64,000 nt of DNA from Trinickia caryophylli (GCF_034424545.1 NZ_CP139971.1:1860001-1924000); one strand, 5' to 3'; positions 40,690-50,534 are shown, numbered from the stretch's first letter. Notes: a model not told the origin generated them from the letters alone. Made by a program: numbers and translations.

Positions 40690-42249
40690 ATGCCACAATC
40701 CGCCGACAAGATTCTCGATCACGAGCTGCTGTTTCGCGAGCCCGAGTATCAGGAAATCTTTCGCTCCAAGAAAGAGAACTTCGAGTTCAACCATCCCGAC
40801 GAGACGGTCAAGCAGATCGTCGAATGGACGAAAACCGAGGACTACAAACAGAAGAACTTCGCTCGCGATTCGCTGACGGTGAACCCCGCGAAGGCGTGCC
40901 AGCCGCTTGGCGCGGTGTACGTCGCGAACGGTTTTCACAAGACGCTTTCGTTCGTACACGGCTCGCAGGGCTGCGTCGCTTACTACCGGTCGCACTTCTC
41001 GCGTCACTTCAAGGAGCCCACGTCGTGTGTGAGCTCGTCGATGACCGAGGATGCAGCCGTGTTCGGCGGGCTGAACAACATGATCGACGGGCTCGCGAAT
41101 GCGTACAACCTGTACAAGCCCGAGATGATCGCGGTGTCGACGACCTGCATGGCCGAAGTGATTGGTGACGACCTCGACGCGTTCATCAAGAACAGCAAGC
41201 AAAAGGGCAGCGTGCCGGAAGAGTACGACGTGCCGTTCGCTCATACGCCGGCATTCGTCGGCAGCCACGTCACCGGCTACGACAACGCGCTGCTCGGCAT
41301 CCTGAAGCACTTCTGGGACGGCAAGGCCGGCACGACCGCACCGCTCGTGCGCGAGCCCAACGACAGCGTGAACTTCATCGGCGGCTTCGACGGCTTCGTT
41401 GTCGGCAACATGGCCGAAATCCGCCGGATCTTCGACCTGTTCGGCGTGAAGGTCAACGTCATCTGCGATCCGTCCGAAACGTGGAATACGCCGACTGACG
41501 GCGAGTTTCGGATGTACGAGGGCGGCACGACGAAGGAAGAGGTCGAAGCCGCGCTCCACGCGAAGGCGACTTTCGTGTTCCAGGGGTATTGCTGCGAGAA
41601 GACCAGCAAGTTCATCGCCGAACATGGCCAGGAAGTCGTCGTGCTGAACGCGCCGACCGGCGTCGCCGGCACGGACCACTTCCTGATGGAAATCTCGCGC
41701 GTGACCGGCAAGCCGATTCCGGCCGAGCTCGAGAAGGAGCGCGGCCAGCTCGTCGACGCGATGGCCGACAGTCAGGCCCACCTGCACGGCAAGCGCTACG
41801 CGTTGTACGGCGACCCGGACCAGATGCTCGGCTACACGCAGTTTCTGCTCGAGCTCGGCGCGGAGCCCGCACACGTGCTCGCGACCAATGGTAACGAGGA
41901 TTGGGCGGCGAAGGTGCAAGCGCTGTTCGATGCCTCGCCGTATGGCGCCGGCTGCAAGGTGTACCCGAAGCGCGATCTGTGGCACATGCGCTCGCTGCTC
42001 TTCACGGAGCCGGTGGACTTCCTGATCGGCAACACGTACGGCAAGTACCTCGAGCGCGACACCAAGACACCGCTTATCCGCCTGGTATTCCCGATCTTCG
42101 ATCGTCACCACTACCACCGCTATCCGACCTGGGGCTATGCCGGCGCGCTGCGGCTGCTCGTGATGCTGCTCGACGAGTTCTTCGAAACGCTCGATGCGAA
42201 CACCATCGTGCCCGCGAAGACCGACTACAGCTACGACATCATCCGCTGA
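40690..42249 (+). CDS. nifK: nitrogenase MoFe protein beta chain NifK
   Basis: A 519-residue beta subunit that completes the P-cluster. Its cysteines are in [11 protein letters not shown] near 70, [13 protein letters not shown] near 95 and [17 protein letters not shown] near 153. AGGAG precedes ATG 40690. The usual N-terminal beta extension that wraps NifD is present. Confidence 0.99.
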   Translation: MPQSADKILDHELLFREPEYQEIFRSKKENFEFNHPDETVKQIVEWTKTEDYKQKNFARDSLTVNPAKACQPLGAVYVANGFHKTLSFVHGSQGCVAYYRSHFSRHFKEPTSCVSSSMTEDAAVFGGLNNMIDGLANAYNLYKPEMIAVSTTCMAEVIGDDLDAFIKNSKQKGSVPEEYDVPFAHTPAFVGSHVTGYDNALLGILKHFWDGKAGTTAPLVREPNDSVNFIGGFDGFVVGNMAEIRRIFDLFGVKVNVICDPSETWNTPTDGEFRMYEGGTTKEEVEAALHAKATFVFQGYCCEKTSKFIAEHGQEVVVLNAPTGVAGTDHFLMEISRVTGKPIPAELEKERGQLVDAMADSQAHLHGKRYALYGDPDQMLGYTQFLLELGAEPAHVLATNGNEDWAAKVQALFDASPYGAGCKVYPKRDLWHMRSLLFTEPVDFLIGNTYGKYLERDTKTPLIRLVFPIFDRHHYHRYPTWGYAGALRLLVMLLDEFFETLDANTIVPAKTDYSYDIIR

Positions 42250-42262
42250 GAAGGAGGCCGCG

Positions 42263-42583
42263 ATGACGGATCGGGTGCTCGTCAAGACGACCGAAGACGG
42301 CCGCAAGGTCGAGGTGATCGACGGCTGGCTCTGCCTTGCCGGCGTGCGCGAGGCGGATCATCTCGTGCCGTTGCTCGAGCACCCGAACCGTCAGGCTATC
42401 GTGCGAGCGGTGCCGGGCGCGACGCATGTCGCGGGGCGCGTGCCGCTCACGCACGAGGAAGCCGCGATCGCGCAGGGTGCGATGTCGGCCGCTCAGCGGG
42501 ATTTCGACGCGAGCCCCGCCGGCATCGCGCAGCGTATTCGTCTTGCCGTCTGGGCGAAGACTGCGGCCGAAGGGATCGAGTGA
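42263..42583 (+). CDS. unknown protein after nifK (1)
   Basis: A 106-residue soluble protein: RVLVKTTEDGRKVEVIDGWL, then LTHEEAAIAQGAMSAAQRDF. No family was recognised. AAGGAGG lies just before ATG 42263, 14 bp after nifK, so it is in the nifHDK operon and should be strongly expressed with it. It overlaps the next gene by four bases. Confidence 0.7.
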   Translation: MTDRVLVKTTEDGRKVEVIDGWLCLAGVREADHLVPLLEHPNRQAIVRAVPGATHVAGRVPLTHEEAAIAQGAMSAAQRDFDASPAGIAQRIRLAVWAKTAAEGIE

Positions 42584-43266
42584 CACGCCGGTTCGGAGGC
42601 TTCAGGCTTCGCGGAAGATCGACTGGGCAGATTATTACGAGGGGGCATGCCGCCCTGACAGCGGGGGCGGCGATCACCGTGTGGCCGGTTTTGCCACGCG
42701 AGCTTTTGCCGCCGCCGGTTCGGGGCGGATTTTTTCGGCGCGGCGATACGTGGTTTGAGCGGGCGCGCAACGCGGGGAGCAGCTTCGTGATTTACGTGAT
42801 CGAAACGCCGGAGGGCGCCCGGCCGCTTGCCTGGTTCGCCTACGATGAAGCCGACTTCATGCGCAAGGTGGCGGCATCGGACCCGCTCGCCGCGGAGGAA
42901 ATCCACGACACGCTGACCGCCCGCGAGCTGCTCGAGTTCGACGGCCGCGAGCCGGATGCCGGCACGCGCGCGCAATTTCCCGCGCTGTGCGCGCTCGGTG
43001 ATGCGCACGGATGGGATACCACGCTCTATCGGGCCGATTATCTGCTCGGCCGGGGCATGTGCCGGCCCGAGCCCGTCGAGCTGCGAGACGCGGCCACCGC
43101 GGCGCTCGCCGCGCGGGGCGCGTGCATCGTGTACTTCAGCGACACCGAGGCGCTCGCCGCGTTCGAGGGCGCGGATGCGCGCCTCATGGGCGACGCGAAC
43201 TGGCATCGACGCCGGGCGTTGTACGAACAACTCGTCGCGCTCGAAGTGCTGGCCGACGACAACTGA
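42580..43266 (+). CDS. unknown protein after nifK (2)
   Basis: A 228-residue protein starting at GTG 42580, coupled to the previous stop by GTGA. It has WFERARNAGSSFVIYVIETP near 58, then AWFAYDEADFMRKVAASDPL and GDANWHRRRALYEQLVALEV at the end. No family recognised. The first ~40 residues (RFGGFRLRGRSTGQIITRG) look poorly conserved, so the true start may be further in. Confidence 0.6.
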   Translation: MTRRFGGFRLRGRSTGQIITRGHAALTAGAAITVWPVLPRELLPPPVRGGFFRRGDTWFERARNAGSSFVIYVIETPEGARPLAWFAYDEADFMRKVAASDPLAAEEIHDTLTARELLEFDGREPDAGTRAQFPALCALGDAHGWDTTLYRADYLLGRGMCRPEPVELRDAATAALAARGACIVYFSDTEALAAFEGADARLMGDANWHRRRALYEQLVALEVLADDN

Positions 43267-43285
43267 CGCGGGAAGGGCCGTCACG

Positions 43286-43561
43286 ATGAAGCTGCGTATG
43301 GGCGCCTTGTGCCTGTTCGACAACCCGACCGACGAAGACGGCCGCGCGCTGATCCGTCAATTCGTGCTCGCGACGGTCGAACTGTTGAGCCGTGGCCGCC
43401 TCGCAATGGCTGCGGATGCCGTGGCGTCGGGCTCCGCGGATCGCGCCGCCGCGTCGCCCGTCGACGGCGTGGTGATCGTACCGACGAGCGCGAATTTCGA
43501 TGATGCGAAGCACATTCTCGCGGACATCGTCGACGAAGTGCTGCCGCTTCTGGACGATTGA
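43286..43561 (+). CDS. unknown protein after nifK (3)
   Basis: A 91-residue protein: MKLRMGALCLFDNPTDEDGR, then VDGVVIVPTSANFDDAKHIL and an acidic end. No family recognised. It closes the nifHDK transcript; the nifE promoter follows. Confidence 0.65.
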   Translation: MKLRMGALCLFDNPTDEDGRALIRQFVLATVELLSRGRLAMAADAVASGSADRAAASPVDGVVIVPTSANFDDAKHILADIVDEVLPLLDD

Positions 43562-43578
43562 GATGTGAGGTCATCGAT

Positions 43579-43594
43579 TGTCGCAATCCGTTCA
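43579..43594 (+). promoter_or_regulatory. imperfect NifA site before nifE
   Basis: TGTCGCAATCCGTTCA is TGT-N10-TCA, one base off TGT-N10-ACA. It is about 92 bases upstream of the nifE -24 element, the usual distance. Confidence 0.4.
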
Positions 43595-43677
43595 AAGCGT
43601 CCAAAGCGCGTCTCAATGCCGACAGCGCAAGCCGTCCAGACCGTCGCTCTGCAAGACGTACAGGGGGTTCCGGTGGA

Positions 43678-43693
43678 TGGTATGCAACTTGCA
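43678..43693 (+). promoter_or_regulatory. sigma-54 promoter of nifENX
   Basis: TGGTATGCAACTTGCA has a perfect TTGCA at -12, GG at -24 and correct spacing, with two changes in the -24 box. Predicted start near 43704, about 25 bases before the nifE ATG. Confidence 0.75.
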
Positions 43694-43728
43694 GCTGTCT
43701 CTATACCCGATCCTGTGAGGAGCCCGAC

Positions 43729-45222
43729 ATGTCCGCATCGCTGAAAGCCAAGATCGCCGAAGTGTTCGAGGAGCCGGGTTGCGACAAGAACCAGGGGAAG
43801 AGCGAAAAGGAACGCAAGAAGGGCTGCACGAAGCAGCTGTCGCCCGGCGCCGCCGCCGGCGGCTGCGCGTTCGACGGCGCCAAGATCGCGCTGCAGCCGA
43901 TCGTCGACGTCGCCCACCTCGTGCACGGCCCGATCGCGTGCGAAGGCAACTCGTGGGACAACCGGCACGCGGCCTCGTCCGGATCAAAGCTCTACCGTAC
44001 GGGCTTCACGACCGACATCAACGAGCTCGACGTCGTCTACGGCGGCGAGAAGCGGCTTTTCAAAAGCGTGCGCGAGATCATCGAGAAATACGACCCGCCT
44101 GCCGTGTTCGTCTATCAGACCTGCGTGACCGCGCTGATCGGCGACGACATCGAGGCCGTCTGCAAGCGCGCATCCGAAAAGTTCGGCAAGCCCGTCATCC
44201 CGGTCAATTCGCCGGGTTTCGCGGGCCCGAAGAATCTCGGCAACAAGCTCGGCGGCGAGGCGATCCTCGACTACGTGATCGGCACGCGCGAGCCCGACTA
44301 TACGACGCCGTACGACATCAACATCATCGGCGAATACAACCTGTCGGGCGAGCTGTGGCAGACCAAGCCGCTCCTCGACGCGCTGGGTGTCCGAATCCTG
44401 TCGTGCATCTCCGGCGACGGCCGCTATAACGAGATCGCCGCATCGCACCGTGCGAAGGTCAACATGATGGTGTGCTCGAAGTCGATGATCAACATCGCGA
44501 CGAAAATGCAGCAGCGCTATGGGATTCCGTATTTCGAAGGCTCGTTCTACGGCATCGGCGATATGAGCGACACGCTGCGGCAGATCGCGACGCTGCTGGT
44601 TCAGCAGGGCGCACCGGACGATCTGCTCGATCGCACCGAGCGCCTGATCGCGGTAGAGGAAGCGCGTGCCTGGGAACGGATCGCCCGCTACCGCGAACGC
44701 CTCGCGGGCAAGCGCGTGCTGCTGATCACGGGCGGCGTGAAGTCGTGGTCGGTGGTGGCTGCGCTCCAGGAGGCGGGGCTCGAGATCGTCGGGACGAGCA
44801 TCAAGAAGAGCACCAGGGAAGACAAGGAAAAAATCAAGGAAATCATGGGCGACGACGCGCACATGATCGACGACATGACCCCGCGCGAGATGTACAGCAT
44901 GCTGCGCGACGCGAAGGCGGACATCATGCTGTCGGGCGGCCGCTCGCAGTTCGTTGCGCTAAAGGCGCGGATGCCGTGGCTCGACATCAACCAGGAGCGT
45001 CACCATCCGTACGGTGGCTACGAAGGCATGGTCGAGCTCGTGCACGAGATCGACCGTGCGATCCACAACCCCGTATGGCAGCAGGTGAGGATTCCCGCGC
45101 CGTGGGGCGACGACGGCGAGACGCTCGGTGCGGCGCCGGCCTGGGCCGCCGCAGCGCCCGCACCGGTCCCGACCGATGTGCGCGCGTGGGCGATGGGTCT
45201 CGAACCTGGCGTAGTGGCCTGA
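43729..45222 (+). CDS. nifE: FeMo-co scaffold NifE
   Basis: A 497-residue protein homologous to NifD. With NifN it forms the scaffold on which NifB-co becomes FeMo-co. Cluster ligands are in GGCAFDGAKIALQP near 43, GPIACEGNSWDNR near 67 and [17 protein letters not shown] near 130; CSKSMINIA near 249 aligns with the NifD cofactor Cys. The C-terminus has an extra ~35-residue Ala/Pro-rich tail. GTGAGGAG precedes ATG 43729. Confidence 0.98.
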   Translation: MSASLKAKIAEVFEEPGCDKNQGKSEKERKKGCTKQLSPGAAAGGCAFDGAKIALQPIVDVAHLVHGPIACEGNSWDNRHAASSGSKLYRTGFTTDINELDVVYGGEKRLFKSVREIIEKYDPPAVFVYQTCVTALIGDDIEAVCKRASEKFGKPVIPVNSPGFAGPKNLGNKLGGEAILDYVIGTREPDYTTPYDINIIGEYNLSGELWQTKPLLDALGVRILSCISGDGRYNEIAASHRAKVNMMVCSKSMINIATKMQQRYGIPYFEGSFYGIGDMSDTLRQIATLLVQQGAPDDLLDRTERLIAVEEARAWERIARYRERLAGKRVLLITGGVKSWSVVAALQEAGLEIVGTSIKKSTREDKEKIKEIMGDDAHMIDDMTPREMYSMLRDAKADIMLSGGRSQFVALKARMPWLDINQERHHPYGGYEGMVELVHEIDRAIHNPVWQQVRIPAPWGDDGETLGAAPAWAAAAPAPVPTDVRAWAMGLEPGVVA

Positions 45223-45240
45223 CCCGGCCCGGAGAGCGCG

Positions 45241-46653
45241 ATGGCTGACGTTGTCGATTCGAAGAAGGCCTGCACGGTCAACCCACTCAAGATGAGCGCG
45301 CCGCTCGGAGCGAGCTTCGCGTTCATGGGGCTCGACGCGTGCATGCCGGTGATGCATGGCTCGCAAGGCTGCACGTCGTTCGGGCTGGTGCTGCTCGTGC
45401 GTCATTTCAAGGAAGCGATCCCGCTGCAGACGACCGCGATGAACGAGGTCACGACGATCCTCGGCGGCTACGAGAACATCGAAGCCGCACTGCTGAACAT
45501 CCGCAAGCGCGCAGCGCCGAGGATCATCGCGATCTGCTCGACCGGGTTGACCGAAACCAAAGGCGACGACGTCGACGGCTATCTGACGACGGTGCGCAAG
45601 CGCAAGCGGGAGCTCGACGACACCGAGATCGTCTACGTGTCGACGCCCGACTACGTCGGCGGCTTCGAGGATGGCTACCGGCTCGCGGTCGCGGCGATCG
45701 TCCGCGCGCTCGTGAAGCCGCTGCCCGCGAACCCGCGGCAAGTCACGCTGCTGCCGGGCAGCCATCTGTCGCCTGCCGATATCGACGAACTGCGCGAGAT
45801 TGTCGCGGCGTTCGGTCTCGATGCGGTGGTGCTGCCCGATCTTTCCGGCTCGCTCGATGGGCATATCGCGCCGGACTGGCGCGGCACGACGCTTGGCGGC
45901 ACGACGCTCGAGCAGATCCGCTCGGCCGGCGCATCCGCGTTCACGATCGGTGTCGGCGAGCAGACCCGGACGGCGGCTGAGGCGTTGCAATCGATCGCTG
46001 GCGCGCCGTTCGAGATCTTCGAGCGGCTGACGGGCCTCGAGCCGAACGACCGCCTGCTCGTGCGGCTCGCGGAACTCAGCGGACGGCCCGTGCCGGCGCG
46101 ATACCGGCGGCAGCGCAGCCAGTTGCTCGACGCGATGCTCGACGGCCATTTCTACACGGGTGGCATCCGCGTCGCGCTCGGCGCGGAGCCGGACCTGCTG
46201 CTCGCGATCGGTGGCCTGCTGCAAGAGATGGGTGCGGAGCTGACGTGCTGCGTCAGCACGACTGCGTCGCCCGCGCATGCGCTGTTGCCGGCACAGCAGG
46301 TGCTGCTCGGCGATCTCGAGGACATGGAGCGGGATGCGGCCGACTGCGATCTGCTGATTACGCATTCGCACGGTCGACAGATGGCGGAGCGCCTGAACAA
46401 GCCGCTGATGCGTATCGGTTTTCCCGTTTTCGACCGGGTCGGCAATGCGCACCGCTGTCAGGTCGGCTATCGCGGCACGATGAATCTCATCTTCGAGATC
46501 GCAAACCTGATGATCGATCACATCCCGCATCACGGCCCCGGCGACTGGCCGCTGCCGCCTCAGGCCGTCGATCTCGCGGCACGCGATCCCGCGCGCAAGC
46601 TCGACATTCCTGTCGTCGTCCAACCTCTAACCGACAAGGAGTACACAGCATGA
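45241..46653 (+). CDS. nifN: FeMo-co scaffold NifN
   Basis: A 470-residue partner of NifE, homologous to NifK. SKKACTVNPLKMSAPLGASF near 8-27 and MHGSQGCTSFGLVLLVRHF near 39 hold scaffold cysteines, and AICSTGLTETKGDDVDGYL near 98 aligns with the third. It ends in a four-base overlap with nifX. Confidence 0.98.
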   Translation: MADVVDSKKACTVNPLKMSAPLGASFAFMGLDACMPVMHGSQGCTSFGLVLLVRHFKEAIPLQTTAMNEVTTILGGYENIEAALLNIRKRAAPRIIAICSTGLTETKGDDVDGYLTTVRKRKRELDDTEIVYVSTPDYVGGFEDGYRLAVAAIVRALVKPLPANPRQVTLLPGSHLSPADIDELREIVAAFGLDAVVLPDLSGSLDGHIAPDWRGTTLGGTTLEQIRSAGASAFTIGVGEQTRTAAEALQSIAGAPFEIFERLTGLEPNDRLLVRLAELSGRPVPARYRRQRSQLLDAMLDGHFYTGGIRVALGAEPDLLLAIGGLLQEMGAELTCCVSTTASPAHALLPAQQVLLGDLEDMERDAADCDLLITHSHGRQMAERLNKPLMRIGFPVFDRVGNAHRCQVGYRGTMNLIFEIANLMIDHIPHHGPGDWPLPPQAVDLAARDPARKLDIPVVVQPLTDKEYTA

Positions 46654-47063
46654 AGATCGCGTTCGCGACCCAGGACAAGCAGTATGTCGATGCGCACTTC
46701 GGCTGGGCGAAGAGCATCGTCATCTACGAGGTGACGGGCAAGGGGCACACCTTCGTCGAGGCATTCGAGTTCGGCGGCAAGCTCGAGGAGGACGGCGACG
46801 AAGACAAGCTCGCGCCGAAGCTCGACGCGATCAAGGACTGCGCGATCCTGTACGTTGCCGCCATCGGCGGGTCGGGCGCGGCGCGCGTGGTCGCGCAGAA
46901 GATCCACCCCATCAAGGTGCCGCAGCCGGAGGCGATCGACGAGATCCTGGCGAAGCTGCAGGAGGTTCTCGACGGCACGCCGCCGCCGTGGCTGCGCAAG
47001 GCGCTCGCGAAGGATGGCGAGCGGACATACGATTTCGAAGACGACGAGGTATCTCATGGCTGA
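46650..47063 (+). CDS. nifX: FeMo-co biosynthesis protein NifX
   Basis: A 137-residue protein of the NifX/NafY family that carries NifB-co or cofactor intermediates between NifB and Nif[22 protein letters not shown] opens it, with [20 protein letters not shown] near 50. It is homologous to the C-terminal domain of NifB in this window. It overlaps nifN and the next gene. Confidence 0.96.
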   Translation: MKIAFATQDKQYVDAHFGWAKSIVIYEVTGKGHTFVEAFEFGGKLEEDGDEDKLAPKLDAIKDCAILYVAAIGGSGAARVVAQKIHPIKVPQPEAIDEILAKLQEVLDGTPPPWLRKALAKDGERTYDFEDDEVSHG

Positions 47064-47565
47064 CGCCATCATCGACAACACGCCTGCTACGACAGGCGAG
47101 GCCGGCGCGGCCAGCGACGAAGCATTGCTCGCGACGCCGTTCGTGCAGCAATTGATCAAGCAACTGCGCGCGCAGGACACGCATGGCACGTGGGAAAAGA
47201 AAAGTGACCTGCAACTGCTGAAGCCCTACATCCTGACGCCGGAGGAGCGGCGCGCGATTCCGATCATCGGCGACCCGGATCCCGAGACGCTGTGGCGGCT
47301 CGAGCTGTTCTACGCAGCGATCGCCGTTGCGATCGAGCGCGAGACGCGTCAGATGGTGTCGCCGATGATGAAGATGAGCCACGAGGGCTTCGGGCGGATG
47401 GTGTTGATCGCGGGGCGGCTCGTCGTCGTCAACAAGCAGTTGCGCGACGTGCACCGCTTCGGTTTCCCGTCGCTCGCGAGGCTCGCGGAGGCAGGCGGCA
47501 AGTTCTTCGACGAGGCGGTCGCGATGATTCGGACCTATCCGGCCGTCGCGCAGTATGGCGCGTGA
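47056..47565 (+). CDS. NifX-associated protein (DUF269)
   Basis: A 169-residue protein of the NifX-associated family: [20 protein letters not shown], then [20 protein letters not shown] and [18 protein letters not shown]. It is always found after nifX and is thought to assist cofactor assembly; the exact role is open. Confidence 0.93.
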   Translation: MADAIIDNTPATTGEAGAASDEALLATPFVQQLIKQLRAQDTHGTWEKKSDLQLLKPYILTPEERRAIPIIGDPDPETLWRLELFYAAIAVAIERETRQMVSPMMKMSHEGFGRMVLIAGRLVVVNKQLRDVHRFGFPSLARLAEAGGKFFDEAVAMIRTYPAVAQYGA

Positions 47566-47626
47566 TGGGTGCTGGCGGCTGCGGGTATTTCGAATGCGAC
47601 AGCTTTGCATGGAACGAGAGTAAGCG

Positions 47627-47815
47627 ATGACGACCGATACAGACGAATTGAAGGCACGCGTGAAGAAACTCAACGCACAGGCGACACAGGCGAAGATGGA
47701 TCTGCACGACCTCTCCGAGGAACTGCCGACCAACTGGGAGCAGATCTTGGTCGTCGCACAGCGTTGCTACGACCTGCATGCCGCGCTGATGGAAGCGCGC
47801 AAGGCGGCGGCTTAA
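47627..47815 (+). CDS. small CCE_0567-type (DUF683) metalloprotein
   Basis: A 62-residue helical-hairpin protein: ELKARVKKLNAQATQAKMDL, then HDLSEELPTNWEQILVVAQR. It matches the small nif-linked CCE_0567 family, reported to bind metal. It lies 61 bp after the DUF269 gene and 63 bp before fdxB. Confidence 0.88.
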   Translation: MTTDTDELKARVKKLNAQATQAKMDLHDLSEELPTNWEQILVVAQRCYDLHAALMEARKAAA

Positions 47816-47878
47816 CGGTTTTTCATTGGCGTGTCGAATGCGGCTTTGCAGACGGCCTTGGCATGGGAGCGTGACACG

Positions 47879-48184
47879 ATGAGCGGGACCTTCAGCGTGA
47901 AACTGCCGAGCGGTGAGACCTGGACGCCGACGTTCGTGTCCACGCTCGACGAGGAAAAGTGTATCGGCTGCGGCCGTTGTTTCCGGGTGTGCCCGCGCGG
48001 TGTGCTCGAATTGGTCGGCATCGACGAGGACGGCGACCACATCGCGCTCGACGGCGAAGACGACGATGACGAGTACGAGAAGAAAGTCATGACGATCGCG
48101 CACCAGGAGCTTTGCATCGGCTGCACCGCCTGCGCGAAGATCTGCCCGAAGAAGTGCTACACGCACGCGGCGGCAGAGGTCTGA
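47879..48184 (+). CDS. fdxB: nif-specific 2[4Fe-4S] ferredoxin (ferredoxin III type)
   Basis: A 101-residue ferredoxin with CIGCGRCFRVCP near 24-35 and CIGCTACAKICP near 81-92. The two motifs are separated by an acidic insert rich in Asp and Glu, typical of the nif-specific ferredoxin III family. Start ATG 47879 is chosen over an upstream in-frame codon by the family N-terminus. Confidence 0.93.
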   Translation: MSGTFSVKLPSGETWTPTFVSTLDEEKCIGCGRCFRVCPRGVLELVGIDEDGDHIALDGEDDDDEYEKKVMTIAHQELCIGCTACAKICPKKCYTHAAAEV

Positions 48185-48195
48185 CGGGGACGGCC

Positions 48196-48795
48196 ATGGA
48201 TGCCCGAACGGCTCTGATGGATCGCCCCGTGGACGCGCGCTCGGTGCTGATGCGTTGCGCGGTTGACGCGCGGGATCCGACCGTCATTGCTTTCGCAAGC
48301 GCGTTTGCGGCGGCCTTCGAGCGCGACGGCGTGCACGCGCAGCCGATCGACGGTCTCGACGAACGCGATACGCGCCGGGTGCTGGAGCGCTGGTTCCCGG
48401 GCGCGACGGCCGTACTGGCGGTCGATGCATCGTCTGGCGCGCCGGCGCGTTGTGTGGGGCGCAACGAAGAGTTCGACGACCTGGTCGCGCTCTTCATCGA
48501 GCACGCGGACCCGCTCGCGGGCATGCCGGACGACATGCGCTGTGTCGCCCGTCTGCTCGCGAGCGGCTGCTTCGGCGAGAACCACTTGTGGCAGGACTTG
48601 GCGTTGCCGTCGCGACGCGAGCTGTCCGCGCTCATCGCACACTGGTTTCCGCGGCTTGCGGCGAAGAACACGAACGACATGAAGTGGAAGAAGTTCTTTT
48701 ACAAACAGCTGTGCGAACGCGAAGGGCTGTATATCTGCAGGGCACCGAGTTGCGGCGTGTGTTCGGATTACGCGCTTTGCTTTGGCGCCGAATAG
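48196..48795 (+). CDS. nifQ: molybdenum donor protein NifQ
   Basis: A 199-residue NifQ. It delivers molybdenum as a Mo-Fe-S cluster for FeMo-co. The C-terminal CRAPSCGVCSDYALC (about 182-196) is the C-X4-C-X2-C-X5-C motif. LARLLASGCFGENHLWQDLA near 125 is also typical. It sits 11 bp after fdxB and closes the nifENX operon. Confidence 0.96.
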   Translation: MDARTALMDRPVDARSVLMRCAVDARDPTVIAFASAFAAAFERDGVHAQPIDGLDERDTRRVLERWFPGATAVLAVDASSGAPARCVGRNEEFDDLVALFIEHADPLAGMPDDMRCVARLLASGCFGENHLWQDLALPSRRELSALIAHWFPRLAAKNTNDMKWKKFFYKQLCEREGLYICRAPSCGVCSDYALCFGAE

Positions 48796-48858
48796 CTGAG
48801 GAGGACACGAAGCATGCATGTCCGGCATCAGACGCGGATTCCGCTTTTTTGCATGAAC

Positions 48859-48882
48859 CGTTATGTAGTTGAATATACAACC
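48859..48882 (+). promoter_or_regulatory. candidate ModE operator before the second globin gene
   Basis: CGTTATGTA-N6-TATACAACC: the left half matches the ModE half-site of the E. coli modA operator exactly (inverted TACATAACG), the right half at 6 of 9. It overlaps a weak sigma-70-like promoter (TTGCAT at 48849-48854 and AATATA or TATACA near 48872-48879) and lies 33 bases before the ATG. Confidence 0.55.
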
Positions 48883-48915
48883 GATTGATCCATCCGAACC
48901 AGGGACACCACACTC

Positions 48916-49533
48916 ATGGCTCCGAATGCAGGAACTTCGCCTCGCGCACGCTGGACGCCGTGCACCCGTGCTTGCTTCCGGACGCTGCAATGGCCCGTAG
49001 CGCCTTACCCGCACGAGCGGCGCGACAGCATCGGCGCGACGGTCTGCCCGCCGCTGCCGGCCCCGCCGCACCGCCTGCTCGCGATCTGCACGGAAACCGG
49101 ATTGCGCGATCTGGTCAGGCAACATATGCGGCGTTTGAAGACGACGCCGCTCTTTGCGCGCTCGGGCGACTGCTTCGATTGCATCGTCGAGCGGGTGGCG
49201 GACTTCGTCATCGAATCGTGCGGCGGCCCGCTCCATTTCAGCCAGCGTCACGCGCACCTGCAGGCGGGCGCGGGGTTGCCGCTGCTGCTCGACGAGGAGG
49301 GGCGGGAGCTTTGGCTCGTGCAACTGTGGCACGCATTCGACGACGTCGGCTTGCCGAGCGCCTTGCGCGCCGATTTCTGGGGGTGGGCGGAGCCGCTGTC
49401 CATACAGTTGCTCGCGCCGCATGCGCGCCACAGCCGCCTGACCCGCTATTCTTACGACACCGTGCGGAGCTGGTTCGCGACGCGGCCGGCGCAGCCCGAT
49501 GCGCGGGCGGTCGCTGACGAGTATCCGACATGA
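48916..49533 (+). CDS. truncated-globin-like protein
   Basis: A 205-residue protein whose residues about 65-175 follow the truncated globin pattern. They include RQHMRRLKTTPLFARSGDCF, VADFVIESCGGPLHFSQRHA (proximal-His region) and LWHAFDDVGLPSALRADFWG. The first ~50 residues are an extra Pro/Arg/Cys-rich lead. It is distantly related to the globin at 37345. It probably binds haem and O2 or NO. Four-base overlap with the next gene. Confidence 0.75.
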   Translation: MAPNAGTSPRARWTPCTRACFRTLQWPVAPYPHERRDSIGATVCPPLPAPPHRLLAICTETGLRDLVRQHMRRLKTTPLFARSGDCFDCIVERVADFVIESCGGPLHFSQRHAHLQAGAGLPLLLDEEGRELWLVQLWHAFDDVGLPSALRADFWGWAEPLSIQLLAPHARHSRLTRYSYDTVRSWFATRPAQPDARAVADEYPT

Positions 49534-50534
49534 CGACTTCTTCGACTTCCCCGCTCGTTCGCCTCGGCGTCTTCCTCAACGTCGAGAACCCGCACGGCGA
49601 CGAGCGCGCCGCGCTGGAGCAGACGATCCAGACTGGCGTTCTTGCCGAGACGCTCGGATTTCACGACGTCTGGGTCGCCGAGCATCACCACAGCCGCTTC
49701 GCGATCGGCGGCGCGCCGACCGTGCTGCTCGCGCAGATCGCCGCGCGCACATCGAGGATCCGGCTCGGCACGGGCGCGTCGCTGCTCGCGCTGAACGATC
49801 CGGTGCGAGTCGCGGAAGACGTCGCGACGCTCGATCTGTTGAGCGGCGGACGCATCGAATTCGGCGTGGCGCGCGGCGGCCCGTTTCCCGTTCAGTATCG
49901 GCAGGCGGGCATCCTGTCGGCCGATGCCGCGCGCGAGCGGACGTTCGAGGCGCTCGAATTCGTTCGTCGGTTGTGGCGCGAACCGTCGACGTCGTTCAAC
50001 GGCCGTTTTTTCCACTACGAAGACATCGCGATCCATCCGCGTCCGCTGCAACGGCCCGTGCCCGTCTGGCTCGCGAGCCTGAGCGAGGACGCGTGGCGGC
50101 TCGTGGCCGAGCACGGCTTCGGCCTGATGGCGACGCCGGCGGTGCAGCTCGAGGCGGTCGCCGCGCAGGTGAGCGCCGAGCGCACGCGCCGCGCCGATCT
50201 GCCGTTCGCGATCATCCGGTTCTTTCATTGCGAGGATGACGATCGCCGCGCGGTCGACACGGGTGTCGCAGGGGTGCGCGAATATCCGCAGCTGATGCAG
50301 GCGCAGTTTCCGTCCGACAAGCTGCCGCCGATGTTCGCGCCCGACGCGAGCGACGCCGATATCGCCGCAAACGCTGTGTTCGGCGACCCGGCCCGCTGCG
50401 AGGCGCAGATCCGCCGGCTCGCCGCGTTGCTCGGGCCGCACCGGCTGCTGCTCAAGCCGGCCGCTCACGACCCCGAGCGCGGGCAGGCCGCACTCACGCG
50501 GCTCGCGACACATCTCGGCCTGCGCGCCGGATAG
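49530..50534 (+). CDS. luciferase-like (LLM) flavin monooxygenase
   Basis: A 334-residue bacterial-luciferase-family protein: GFHDVWVAEHHHSRFAIGGA near 43, RIRLGTGASLLALNDPVRVA near 75 and LDLLSGGRIEFGVARGG near 99 are signature segments. It would use FMNH2 and O2 on an unknown substrate. It is coupled to the globin gene and lies between nifQ and mod genes, so a link to O2, NO or molybdate response is possible. Confidence 0.88.
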   Translation: MTTSSTSPLVRLGVFLNVENPHGDERAALEQTIQTGVLAETLGFHDVWVAEHHHSRFAIGGAPTVLLAQIAARTSRIRLGTGASLLALNDPVRVAEDVATLDLLSGGRIEFGVARGGPFPVQYRQAGILSADAARERTFEALEFVRRLWREPSTSFNGRFFHYEDIAIHPRPLQRPVPVWLASLSEDAWRLVAEHGFGLMATPAVQLEAVAAQVSAERTRRADLPFAIIRFFHCEDDDRRAVDTGVAGVREYPQLMQAQFPSDKLPPMFAPDASDADIAANAVFGDPARCEAQIRRLAALLGPHRLLLKPAAHDPERGQAALTRLATHLGLRAG

